Shown in pieces: positions 1-6,080 of a stretch of 9,333 nucleotides of DNA (position 1 is the stretch's first letter; every line of letters begins with the position of its first letter). The stretch is from an uncultured bacterium (GTDB taxonomy: Bacteria; Cyanobacteriota; Vampirovibrionia; Gastranaerophilales; Gastranaerophilaceae). The DNA is taken from the NCBI GenBank assembly GCA_900556295.1, contig USOK01000048.1:1-9333 (forward strand), written 5' to 3'. A program made the position numbers and the translations under genes. The notes under the pieces were generated by a model. The model ran no database searches. It was not told the origin of the DNA and was given only the letters and a program-made list of their open reading frames with translations.

Positions 1-2
1 AT

Positions 3-75
3 GCCGCAATAGCTCAGTTGGTAGAGCAAGGGACTGAAAATCCCTGTGTCCTTGGTTCAATTCCGAGTTGCGGCA
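3..75 (+). tRNA. tRNA-Phe (anticodon GAA)
   Basis: This is a full cloverleaf. The 7-bp acceptor stem pairs 3-9 with 68-74, and A75 is the discriminator base. The D stem is GCTC/GAGC (12-15/24-27). The anticodon stem pairs 29-33 with 41-45, with loop CTGAAAA and anticodon GAA at 36-38. The T stem pairs 51-55 with 63-67, with loop TTCAATT. All stem pairs are canonical or G-U. CCA is not encoded and would be added after transcription. It delivers Phe to UUC/UUU codons. Its promoter lies left of the window. Confidence 0.96.
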
Positions 76-185
76 TATTTTATTATAAAATTTATTTTAT
101 TCAACTGCAACTCGGAAAAGAGCTGGCGCTCAAATTCCTTACCTCTCGAAAAATGTTTTTGAGTAATTTGATTATGGCGGGCAGT

Positions 186-244
186 GTAATATTTGGAAAA
201 AGTTGGCTTTGTGAGCAGGTTTGAAGGGTCGGAAGCAATCAAAC
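186..244. repeat. degenerate interspersed repeat, copy A
   Basis: This segment resembles 1653-1710 in the same orientation. The best block is 218-244 against 1684-1710, with 22 of 27 bases identical. A weaker match precedes it (TATTTGG, then A-rich, then GTTG). The block itself begins GGTTTGA and ends TCAAAC, so it is partly self-complementary. It resembles the small palindromic repeats scattered in many bacterial genomes, but whether it is multi-copy here cannot be seen from one window. Confidence 0.45.
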
Positions 245-259
245 TAAGTGTCTTTTTAC

Positions 260-334
260 ATGGGAATTGGGTTGTACACATCTTTAATTGGTGTTGTAGG
301 AGCTACACTTATTGGCGCAACAAAAAAAAATTAA
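260..334 (+). CDS. possible 24-residue hydrophobic peptide
   Basis: An ATG at 260 opens a short frame that ends at TAA 332-334. The product would be one hydrophobic, Gly-rich segment (core SLIGVVGATLIG) followed by a basic tail (ATKKN), as in small single-span membrane peptides. No Shine-Dalgarno sequence precedes the ATG, and the frame is too short for codon statistics. It lies beside degenerate repeat A, so it may be chance or a remnant. No function is assigned. Confidence 0.2.
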   Translation: MGIGLYTSLIGVVGATLIGATKKN

Positions 335-402
335 GCTTCAATATGGCAAAAAAATTTTTTACGTGTTTTAATATTACGGAACAAATAAACAGGAGATATG
401 TA

Positions 403-1404
403 ATGAGAATTAACACGGAGTATCACAACCATAAGAGCAATGTAAATTTTGGTGCAAAAATTCTTGCGACAGATGCTACACTTGAGGCTTTTAAGTACGC
501 TAAAGAATTATTATATAGCAACAATAAAGAAAAATTTTTGGTTGTTGATAAATTTTGTAAGGGTATGGATAAAGCTCTAAATTTTCCATCTAAGGAAAAA
601 GGTTTTGTTAACTATGTTGGAAAAGACTGTATTGGTTTTGGAGTGCCGGCTTGTCCTAAAATTATCTCCACTAACTATAAATTAAATGTACCTTGGCAAA
701 ATGCACATGGAAATGTTTCGTTAGGAGAACGAATCATGTTAGAAAAGCCATCAGTACCACAAAGTGTTGGTGGAGATACAATGGCTTTGTATTTAGATAG
801 TTTCAAAGGGCGTACGAACCTCCCTTCAAAGTTAAAAACAACCCCTTTAACTCCGCTTCCGACAAAAGAAGATGCAATACAAAAACTTCAAAATAAATTG
901 CTAGAAATGCTTCCAAATCTTGGCTTCTTCCCAGAAAAATTATTTGCAAGAAAGGAAGGAAATCGTGAATTAAATAAGGATTTGTGTAAACTAACTGAGG
1001 CACACGCATGGAATAACATTGCAAAATGGGAGCCACTTCCTGTTGAAGAATTAAATAGAATAGATAACATTGACAGAAAGAATATTAAAGAATTTGCAGA
1101 AAAACACGTAGAAGAATCTATTATACAAGATGAAATTAATGAAAAAAGTCAATTTTCTGGTAATGTGAATAAGTTCAAATTTCTCAATAGGTTATTAGAA
1201 AACTTTGCTCCTAACTCAAAACATGCAAGAGCAATTGAGGAAGAATTGTATAAAGTTCGAGAAGTAGAACATAAATATTTGCAAAGCTTAAAAGATAGGT
1301 TAACTCCGGTTAAATCAACAGATAATCTAGATCCTAAAAATAAATATTCGTATTTTATATCAACATCATACGAAAATTTATACAAAGAAAACGGCATAAG
1401 CTAA
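403..1404 (+). CDS. hypothetical soluble protein, 333 aa, NVNFGAK-type N-terminus
   Basis: I do not recognise a characterised family. The ATG at 403 is chosen because AGGAGAT (391-397) sits just upstream. The frame is open further back to 193, but there is no ribosome binding site there. The product has no signal peptide or membrane segment. Near the N-terminus it reads NVNFGAKILATDATLEAF (residues 13-30), a pattern I recall at the start of many uncharacterised Gastranaerophilales-like proteins; this is memory, not a search. Residues about 120-200 are rich in Pro, Lys and Leu. The last third is charged and helical, with a likely coiled-coil stretch around EEELYKVREVEHKYLQSLKD. It stands alone, flanked by spacers carrying copies A and B of a repeat, so it may belong to an accessory segment. 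Codon use is strongly AT-biased. That it is a gene is fairly sure; its role is unknown. Confidence 0.8.
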   Translation: MRINTEYHNHKSNVNFGAKILATDATLEAFKYAKELLYSNNKEKFLVVDKFCKGMDKALNFPSKEKGFVNYVGKDCIGFGVPACPKIISTNYKLNVPWQNAHGNVSLGERIMLEKPSVPQSVGGDTMALYLDSFKGRTNLPSKLKTTPLTPLPTKEDAIQKLQNKLLEMLPNLGFFPEKLFARKEGNRELNKDLCKLTEAHAWNNIAKWEPLPVEELNRIDNIDRKNIKEFAEKHVEESIIQDEINEKSQFSGNVNKFKFLNRLLENFAPNSKHARAIEEELYKVREVEHKYLQSLKDRLTPVKSTDNLDPKNKYSYFISTSYENLYKENGIS

Positions 1405-1426
1405 GTTGTGAAATTGTTATTTATCT

Positions 1427-1444
1427 TTTCAAAAAATTTTGAAA
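1427..1444 (+). terminator. weak A/T-rich hairpin after the unknown gene
   Basis: TTTCAAA (1427-1433) pairs with TTTGAAA (1438-1444) across a 4-base loop, 23 bases after the stop codon. A T-rich stretch follows at about 1456-1468. The stem has only one G-C pair, so this is a tentative terminator. Confidence 0.3.
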
Positions 1445-1575
1445 TTATGTTATATAATTTTGTTTTTTGGAGAACTTAAAATTGTAAAAATTTTGTCAAT
1501 ATCTATCAAAAAAATATTTGGTCTGATTTATTATTTAGATATAGATATAAAGGAATTATTGTGTTAATATAACAA

Positions 1576-1618
1576 GACACATAAATTGAGAATGTCTGAC
1601 ACATAAAACGAGAAATGT
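1576..1618. repeat. two tandem copies of a ~22-bp unit
   Basis: GACACATAAATTGAGAATGT (1576-1595) is followed 22 bases later by a near-identical copy at 1598-1618 (GACACATAAAACGAG, then AAATGT). They differ at two bases and one inserted A. Short repeated blocks with TGT-type ends resemble the multiple-repeat termini of IS21-like elements, but no transposase or partner end is visible. The IS link is a guess. Confidence 0.55.
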
Positions 1619-1652
1619 ATTTTTACAACCAGTTTGGTTTGAACGGATAAAA

Positions 1653-1710
1653 GTGTTATTTGGGAAAGTTGCCAATATATCTAGATTTGAGGGGTAGGAA
1701 ATAATCAAAC
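1653..1710. repeat. degenerate interspersed repeat, copy B
   Basis: This is the direct-orientation partner of 186-244. The strongest block, 1684-1710, matches 218-244 at 22 of 27 positions. The upstream TATTTGGG and GTTG blocks also align, with small gaps. With copy A it brackets the gene at 403-1404. Confidence 0.45.
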
Positions 1711-1783
1711 CTTGTGAACTAAAATTATTTACTTTACTCTTTTTCTACTTAGGGTAAATGGTGTGATTATTTCGGGCAAACCT
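1683..1783. repeat. imperfect inverted repeat (possible long hairpin)
   Basis: GAAATAATCAAACC (1698-1711) is complementary to GGTGTGATTATTTC (1760-1773) at 13 of 14 positions. AGATTTG (1683-1689) can pair with CAAACCT (1777-1783). Inside, ATTTAC (1727-1732) faces GTAAAT (1754-1759). The left arm is part of repeat copy B, so the right arm looks like a third, inverted copy. It may be structured RNA or merely two decayed repeats in opposite orientation. Confidence 0.45.
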
Positions 1784-1872
1784 ATTTTTTGAATAATAGC
1801 TATGAAATCAAAATCATGCAAATGTTTGTATTTAAGAGTCCTTGCAAATTTCACGAATGCCAACTCCGTCAT
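1729..1872 (-). CDS. possible small protein or gene remnant, 47 aa
   Basis: On the minus strand an ATG at 1872-1870, preceded at a short distance by GGGAAAGG, opens a 47-codon frame ending at TAA 1731-1729. It begins MTELAFVKFARTLKYKHLHD and ends with a basic LSRKRVK. The composition looks protein-like, and the frame is open without stops further upstream to about 1917 (reading NFFLNFLESKKGKV before the ATG). It could therefore be the C-terminal piece of a decayed gene. It overlaps the right arm of the inverted repeat, which weakens the case. No family is recognised. Confidence 0.3.
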   Translation of the reverse strand: MTELAFVKFARTLKYKHLHDFDFIAIIQKIGLPEIITPFTLSRKRVK

Positions 1873-1941
1873 AACCTTTCCCTTCTTTGACTCCAAAAAA
1901 TTTAAGAAAAAGTTAACACCAACTTATAAACGACCTCAATG

Positions 1942-1971
1942 TTGACAACTTGCCTTCATCTATTAGATAAT
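1942..1971 (+). promoter_or_regulatory. sigma-70-type promoter for trpS
   Basis: A perfect -35 box TTGACA lies at 1942-1947. The -10 box is either GATAAT (1966-1971, spacer 18) or TAGATA (1964-1969, spacer 16). Transcription would start near 1978, leaving a leader of about 20 bases before the trpS ATG. That is too short for a T-box or other attenuator, so trpS looks constitutively expressed. Confidence 0.7.
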
Positions 1972-1997
1972 AAAGATATTGAAAGGCTAGGTATAGA

Positions 1998-3041
1998 ATG
2001 GGAAAAGTTATTTTAACAGGTGATCGCCCTACAGGACGACTTCATATAGGGCACTATGTTGGCTCTCTTAGAGAAAGAGTGGCACTACAAAATCAAGGTG
2101 GATTTGACAAAATATTCATTATGATTGCAGATGCTCAAGCTCTTACCGATAACGCAGAAAATCCACAAAAAGTTCGCGACAACATTATTGAAGTTGCTCT
2201 TGACTATCTTGCATGCGGAATTAATCCGGAAAAGTCTACAATTCTGATTCAATCAATGATTCCAGAACTTACAGAGTTAACATTCTATTACATGAACCTT
2301 GTAACAATTGCACGAGTTCAAAGAAACCCAACCGTTAAAACCGAAATTAAAATGAGAAATTTTGAAATGAATATTCCGGTAGGCTTCTTCGTTTATCCAA
2401 TAAGTCAAGCGGCTGATATTACCGCCTTTGGGGCAACTACAGTTCCTGCAGGAGAGGATCAAGCTCCTATGCTTGAGCAATGCAGAGAAATTGTTCACAA
2501 GTTCAATTCTGTTTATGGAGAAACTCTGATTGAACCAAACATCATGCTTCCTCAAAACAGCGCTTGTTTACGACTCCCGGGTCTTGACGGGAAAGCCAAA
2601 ATGAGTAAATCTCTCGGCAACTGTATTTATCTATCTGACGAACCTGAAGATATTAAGAAAAAGGTTATGTCTATGTATACAGACCCTAATCATCTTCGAG
2701 TAGAAGATCCAGGAGATACAGAAAACAATCCTGTATTTATTTATCTTGATGCATTCTGTAAACCAGAGTATGTTAAAGAATTCGTGCCAGAATATCAAAA
2801 TTTAGACGAGTTAAAAGCGCATTATCAAAAAGGCGGACTTGGAGATGTTAAGGTTAAAAAATTTCTTAACAATGTGCTCCAATCAGAGCTAGCTCCAATT
2901 AGAGAACGTAGGAAAATGTGGGAACAAAAAACTGACGAAGTTTATGAAATTCTTAAACAAGGCAGCTTGGAAGCCAAAGAAGTTGCATCACAAACTCTTG
3001 CTAATGTTAGAAAAGCTATGAAAATAAACTATTTCAATTAG
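1998..3041 (+). CDS. trpS: tryptophanyl-tRNA synthetase
   Basis: This is the class Ic aminoacyl-tRNA synthetase that charges tRNA-Trp with tryptophan using ATP, in the cytoplasm. The product is 347 residues, close to the usual bacterial length of about 330-350. The class I signature HIGH is at residues 16-19 (TGRLHIGHYVGSL), and KMSKS is at 201-205 within GLDGKAKMSKSLGNC. PAGEDQAPMLEQCREI and the ADAQALTDN stretch are also typical of bacterial TrpRS. The ATG at 1998 gives the expected N-terminus; AGG at 1989-1991 can serve as a ribosome binding site. A promoter lies directly upstream and a hairpin terminator downstream, so the gene appears monocistronic. No T-box motif is seen in the leader. 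No defects are seen. Confidence 0.97.
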   Translation: MGKVILTGDRPTGRLHIGHYVGSLRERVALQNQGGFDKIFIMIADAQALTDNAENPQKVRDNIIEVALDYLACGINPEKSTILIQSMIPELTELTFYYMNLVTIARVQRNPTVKTEIKMRNFEMNIPVGFFVYPISQAADITAFGATTVPAGEDQAPMLEQCREIVHKFNSVYGETLIEPNIMLPQNSACLRLPGLDGKAKMSKSLGNCIYLSDEPEDIKKKVMSMYTDPNHLRVEDPGDTENNPVFIYLDAFCKPEYVKEFVPEYQNLDELKAHYQKGGLGDVKVKKFLNNVLQSELAPIRERRKMWEQKTDEVYEILKQGSLEAKEVASQTLANVRKAMKINYFN

Positions 3042-3082
3042 TTTTCACTACATTAAAGAGATATTTTAATTCATAACAAAAA

Positions 3083-3108
3083 CTCTTCCTTATTAGGGAA
3101 GAGCTTTT
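3083..3108 (+). terminator. intrinsic terminator of trpS
   Basis: CTCTTCC (3083-3089) pairs with GGAAGAG (3097-3103), followed by CTTTT and preceded by AAAA. It lies about 40 bases past the trpS stop. The upstream A run also lets it act on the minus strand, where it would end the interrupted secreted-protein gene, whose full frame stops at 3114. Confidence 0.8.
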
Positions 3109-3113
3109 AGCAT

Positions 3114-3761
3114 TTACCATTTATTTTTAACCACAATTTTCAAAGGCGAAATTTCTTTATCACGTCCTCCAAAGTGAGAATAAATATATGTACCGGCGTG
3201 GCGTGGTTCAAATATCCCGTGGATAAACTCTGATTGATTTTTATAATTTTCAAATTGGTATTTATAAAATTCTCTATCAGTATCATTTATAAAAAGAAAA
3301 GTCTTTTTCTTTTAAACTGGTTTATACAAAGTAATTTCATCATTATTAAATTGTGAAAGTTTTACTATTTCAACATTAGGAAACAAATCCCTTATTTGAG
3401 AGTCCGTCAATTCTGCTTTTTCAAAGGAATTATTTTGGAACTTTAAATAATAAAACTTCAATTTGTAAGGATTATAACCAATCAAATTATTACCTGACAA
3501 AAACTCATAGCAGGTATCGGTATCATACAAATTACCATTAAACTTATACTCAGAATACCCGCCACTTCCTATTGTATAGTGATGTTCAAAAAGCATTTCA
3601 TCAGTACATTTTTCATTCCAACTGCCGGATTTAGGGCAATATTTAATTATTTGATTATCTTTTATGCCGTTATTAAAAATAACAGGATTATAATTATATG
3701 CCCAAGTTGCATTAATACTTAAAATAATAGCTGTAAATAAAACAAAACTCTTCATATTCAT
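3114..3761 (-). pseudogene. secreted protein gene split by an in-frame TAA
   Basis: The minus-strand ATG (3761-3759) follows AGGAGAT at 5-base spacing. The protein starts with a Sec-type signal peptide (MNMKSFVLFTAIILSINATWA, likely cut before YNYN). The mature part has three cysteines (CPKSGSWNEKC and DTCYEF) and is rich in Tyr, Asn and Phe. A TAA at 3314-3312 would stop it after 149 residues. The same frame then stays open for 65 more codons (starting KKKTFLFINDTDREFYKYQF, ending KIVVKNKW) to a second TAA at 3116-3114, just before a terminator. The extension is protein-like, has no start codon, and continues the style of the upstream part. I therefore read it as one gene of about 215 codons with a nonsense change. 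A shortened but working 149-aa protein or a recoding event cannot be excluded. The family and role are not known; an envelope or extracellular location is inferred. It starts 19 bases after tRNA-Arg on the same strand and may be read from the tRNA transcript. Confidence 0.65.
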
Positions 3762-3780
3762 ATGATCTCCTAAAAAAACT

Positions 3781-3854
3781 TGGCCCCGGCGCGATTCGAA
3801 CGCGCGATCTTTGGTTTAGGAAACCACTGCTCTATCCTGCTGAGCTACGAAGCC
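3781..3854 (-). tRNA. tRNA-Arg (anticodon CCT)
   Basis: On the minus strand the acceptor stem GGCTTCG/CGGGGCC closes with two G-U pairs, and discriminator A lies at 3781. The D stem is GCTC/GAGC. The anticodon loop is TTCCTAA with CCT (plus-strand 3818-3820). The T arm is GCGCG-TTCGAAT-CGCGC. The outermost anticodon-stem pair (27-43) is a G-A mismatch, and the other four pairs are normal. It reads the codon AGG. CCA is not encoded. It sits between the permease gene and the interrupted secreted-protein gene, all on the minus strand. Confidence 0.95.
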
Positions 3855-3873
3855 AACACATGTATTTTAACAC

Positions 3874-3903
3874 AAAAACGAAGAAAATATTTTCTCCGTT
3901 TTT
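3874..3903 (-). terminator. A/T-rich palindromic terminator after the permease gene
   Basis: A 30-base near-perfect palindrome starts AAAAACG and ends CGTTTTT. Its single mismatch becomes a G-U pair in the minus-strand RNA. It lies about 40 bases after the permease stop and 20 bases before tRNA-Arg, so it probably ends the permease transcript. A small second palindrome, CGGTTTTAAACCGG, lies at 3904-3917. Confidence 0.6.
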
Positions 3904-3945
3904 CGGTTTTAAACCGGCTGTCAACCATTTTAATTATACACCAAA

Positions 3946-5244
3946 TTAAAACAATGCAACTGCCAACAATGCAAATAAAATCAACGGAATGTTATAATGC
4001 AAAAATGTTGGGATACAAGTGTCTTTTACATGTTCATGTTGTCCATCAATATTCAACCCCTGAGTTGGTCCAAGAGTTGTTCCAGAAGCAGGGGAACCAG
4101 CATCGCCCAACGCAGCAGCAGCCGCAAATACTGCAATTGCTTCCAATGGATTAAAACCTAAATGAATGAATATTGGCACAAAAAGGACTGCTAAAATCGG
4201 GATTGTACCGAAAGACGTACCAATTCCTATCGTTATAAACAATCCAACAACAAGCATTAAAAATGCAGCCAAAAGCTTTGAGCCCATCATAAATGGAATT
4301 AACCCGTTTACCAAACTATCAATTGAGCCAGTAGATTGCAAAACTCCTGCAAAACCTGCCGCAACAAGCATTACAAATGCAACATATCCCATAAGCCCGA
4401 TGCCTTCGTTTATTAAAATATCCATTTTTTCAGGATCTATTGCACGAGTCCCAAAAATTATCGTCAATCCAATCAAAGCTCCAAGTGGTAACGATTTTGT
4501 CCAAAGCTGAACTCCCAATGTTGCAACAGCAGCAAATAAAGTTATATAGTGACTTCCCGTAAATCTAAGTGAACGACGACGTTCTTCTCGAAACTGAACA
4601 TTTTCATATTCCCTCGGTTTTCTGTAAGACACAAATACAGCCCATAAAAGTCCGCATAAAAGTCCAACCCCCAAAATCCAAACGGATTTCCAAACATCAT
4701 TTACAGTCACCGGCATGCCATTTGCCGTCATATTATCTGCTAATAATCGTTGAAAAATCAACCCAAACCCCGCCGGAAACACGATATATGGAGTCACCAA
4801 TCCAAATGCCAACGCACAAGCCACAGCACGTCTATCCAATTTCAACTTGTTCATAAGATGAATTAGTGGCGGAATTATAACAGGAATAAATGCAATATGC
4901 ACCGGTATCAAGTTTTGCGAAGCACATGCCAGCAAAGTCAACACCAAAAGCAACATGAATTTATTATTTTTTATCAATAAAGTAATTCGCTTTGCCAGAA
5001 CATCTGCAAGCCCCGTATGCGCCATTGCAGCGGCAAAAGTCCCGAGCAAAATGTAACTTAAAGCTGTTTCGCTGTTTTGCCCCATGCCGTTAATAAATAC
5101 GTCCATAATCTGACCTGCGTGCATGCCGGCAACTTTTCCAGCAACAATAGCAGACACAAGCAATGCCAGCAAAACATTGACTTTGCAAAGACAAAGTACA
5201 CAAAGAAGTATTACTGATATGATTATCGGGTTGAGTATAAACAT
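3946..5244 (-). CDS. YuiF-like Na+/H+-antiporter-family permease
   Basis: This is a 432-residue polytopic inner-membrane protein of the ion-transporter superfamily, in the Na+/H+ antiporter family (Pfam Na_H_antiporter type). It is closest in style to Bacillus YuiF, which has been proposed as a histidine permease. The clearest signature starts at residue 380: GDAGSPASGTTLGPTQG, followed by GQHEHVKDTCIPTFLHYNIP near the C-terminus. About ten to twelve hydrophobic segments are visible, starting with NPIIISVILLCVLCL. A soluble basic stretch around YRKPREYENVQFREERRRS (residues 206-224) is a likely cytoplasmic loop between the two halves. The start matches the family N-terminus, but no Shine-Dalgarno sequence is present: a heptamer repeat array (5252-5286) ends only 7 bases from the ATG. 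thyX lies 101 bases upstream on the same strand, so co-transcription is possible. The true substrate cannot be told from sequence; an amino acid or organic acid taken up with sodium or protons is as likely as antiport. Confidence 0.88.
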   Translation of the reverse strand: MFILNPIIISVILLCVLCLCKVNVLLALLVSAIVAGKVAGMHAGQIMDVFINGMGQNSETALSYILLGTFAAAMAHTGLADVLAKRITLLIKNNKFMLLLVLTLLACASQNLIPVHIAFIPVIIPPLIHLMNKLKLDRRAVACALAFGLVTPYIVFPAGFGLIFQRLLADNMTANGMPVTVNDVWKSVWILGVGLLCGLLWAVFVSYRKPREYENVQFREERRRSLRFTGSHYITLFAAVATLGVQLWTKSLPLGALIGLTIIFGTRAIDPEKMDILINEGIGLMGYVAFVMLVAAGFAGVLQSTGSIDSLVNGLIPFMMGSKLLAAFLMLVVGLFITIGIGTSFGTIPILAVLFVPIFIHLGFNPLEAIAVFAAAAALGDAGSPASGTTLGPTQGLNIDGQHEHVKDTCIPTFLHYNIPLILFALLAVALF

Positions 5245-5251
5245 GATGTTA

Positions 5252-5286
5252 GTGAATAGTGAGTGGTGAGTAGTGAATGGTGCGTT
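5252..5286. repeat. heptameric tandem repeat array, 5 units
   Basis: There are five 7-base units in a row: GTGAATA, GTGAGTG, GTGAGTA, GTGAATG and a degenerate GTGCGTT. The array ends 7 bases from the minus-strand start codon of the permease, where a ribosome binding site would be expected. The same unit type recurs at 9316-9333. Heptamer arrays of this kind recall the short tandemly repeated repetitive (STRR) sequences of cyanobacteria; the kinship is inferred. Confidence 0.75.
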
Positions 5287-5345
5287 AAATAAATAATTTT
5301 CATAGATAGTTTTCGCTTCTTCACAGCTATCACGTTGTAACTATT

Positions 5346-6044
5346 CTACATTCCCTCCATCTTGGGTTTACGTCCGCAACCTTTTGCCTCATCACAAAAA
5401 CCTAGTCTTTCGCATTTTGGAACAAGATATGGCTTCAACCAAGGCTCAACCTTGATTAACTCATCGCACATCATTTTCACCATTGTTCTTATCTCATATT
5501 GAGCACGAGTACAAAGCCTTAGGTTTGCCAAATGAATCATTTCACGTAAATTCAAACTTGTAACAAGTGAACTTGCAGCAGCATTCGGCAACACAAAACG
5601 AGCATCTTCTGCAGGAATTCCTGCATCGACAAATTCTTGATACTGTTCAGAGATTTTACCCATAAATTGAACAAATTTTTCTTTTAATTCAGTATTTTTC
5701 TCTATAGTAGGCGGAATTATAAAATCAAACTGACCTTTTTCTTTAACATATCTTTGAGATTTTTGAGAAAAAGACATATGGCGATGACGTACCAATTGGT
5801 GAGTACAAGCCCTTGAGACATTTGAGATTGCAAAACTTACTTGGATATGTTCAATTGTAGAGTAATGCCCTGATGAAATTACTCTTTCAATAAGTTTAAG
5901 CATTTTTTCTTTGTCATCAGTACTTTCATAAATATTGATAGGCGAATCAGCACTATAACAAGTTCTACATGCTGTATAAACAACTTTTAACATATTATCC
6001 GGTTTTGAAATAAGACTTACAACCGGTTTGTTAGTATTTTCCAT
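5346..6044 (-). CDS. thyX: flavin-dependent thymidylate synthase ThyX
   Basis: ThyX makes dTMP from dUMP using methylene-tetrahydrofolate, NAD(P)H and FAD, in the cytoplasm. It is the alternative to ThyA and works as a homotetramer. The 232-residue product carries the ThyX signature RHR-x7-S (R86-H87-R88 to S96, in RHRHMSFSQKSQR), the HYSTIEH stretch (60-66), and the C-terminal LRLCTRAQYEIR block. The start at 6044 (ATG) is preferred to the in-frame TTG at 6059 because GGGAAGGA lies just upstream of the ATG and inside any longer version. The Cys-containing tail (VPKCERLGFCDEAKGCGRKP) occurs in many ThyX proteins of anaerobes. rpmE is upstream on the same strand, separated by a strong hairpin that also overlaps possible -35 and -10 elements, so thyX may have its own promoter. 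Confidence 0.97.
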   Translation of the reverse strand: MENTNKPVVSLISKPDNMLKVVYTACRTCYSADSPINIYESTDDKEKMLKLIERVISSGHYSTIEHIQVSFAISNVSRACTHQLVRHRHMSFSQKSQRYVKEKGQFDFIIPPTIEKNTELKEKFVQFMGKISEQYQEFVDAGIPAEDARFVLPNAAASSLVTSLNLREMIHLANLRLCTRAQYEIRTMVKMMCDELIKVEPWLKPYLVPKCERLGFCDEAKGCGRKPKMEGM

Positions 6045-6080
6045 AATTCCTTCCCTCAAAACTACTTAATACACATTATA

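Larger units (their letters stand above)
76..402. other. spacer between tRNA-Phe and the unknown gene
   Basis: This 327-base stretch has no firm gene. It holds an inverted copy (107-115) of the tRNA 3' segment 63-71; a weak A/T-rich hairpin at about 143-163 that could end the tRNA transcript; repeat copy A (186-244); and a 24-codon hydrophobic ORF (260-334). The main downstream frame is open back to 193, but the only well-placed ribosome binding site belongs to the ATG at 403, so the upstream part is treated as non-coding. Confidence 0.6.
1405..1997. other. 593-base spacer with repeats and a possible gene remnant
   Basis: No convincing intact gene fills this gap. From left to right it has a weak terminator, an A/T-rich stretch (about 1440-1560) in which I see nothing, a 22-bp tandem repeat (1576-1618), repeat copy B (1653-1710), an imperfect inverted repeat (1683-1783), a minus-strand coding-like stretch (1729-1872, open back to about 1917), and the trpS promoter (1942-1971). 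The mix of decayed repeats and a short open frame looks like the remains of old insertions or a decayed gene. Confidence 0.55.

Noticed and set aside
57..281. 74-codon minus-strand ORF over the tRNA spacer
   Set aside because: It runs into the tRNA gene and through repeat copy A, with no ribosome binding site. It looks like a chance frame.
193..402. N-terminal extension of the 333-aa protein
   Set aside because: The frame is open, but it crosses repeat copy A and low-complexity A runs and has no ribosome binding site. AGGAGAT before the ATG at 403 fits much better.
1..402. tRNA-Phe as an integration (att) site
   Set aside because: No direct copy of the tRNA 3' end and no integrase gene occur in the window. 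The only related segment is a 9-base inverted match.
1880..1997. T-box or trp attenuator before trpS
   Set aside because: No T-box consensus, Trp-codon leader or terminator/antiterminator pair is visible, and the predicted transcript leader is only about 20 bases.
3312..3314. Programmed readthrough or a reassigned TAA codon
   Set aside because: All other genes end at ordinary TAA or TAG. The TAA-A context is a strong stop and no recoding structure is seen, so a nonsense mutation is simpler.
3780..4856. Plus-strand ORFs across tRNA-Arg and the permease gene
   Set aside because: They are antisense shadows of a clearly conserved membrane protein and a tRNA.
5252..5286. CRISPR-like array
   Set aside because: The units are 7 bases and contiguous with no spacers, which is a simple tandem repeat.
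6045..6059. Longer ThyX start at TTG 6059
   Set aside because: The extra codons consist of the Shine-Dalgarno sequence for the ATG at 6044.
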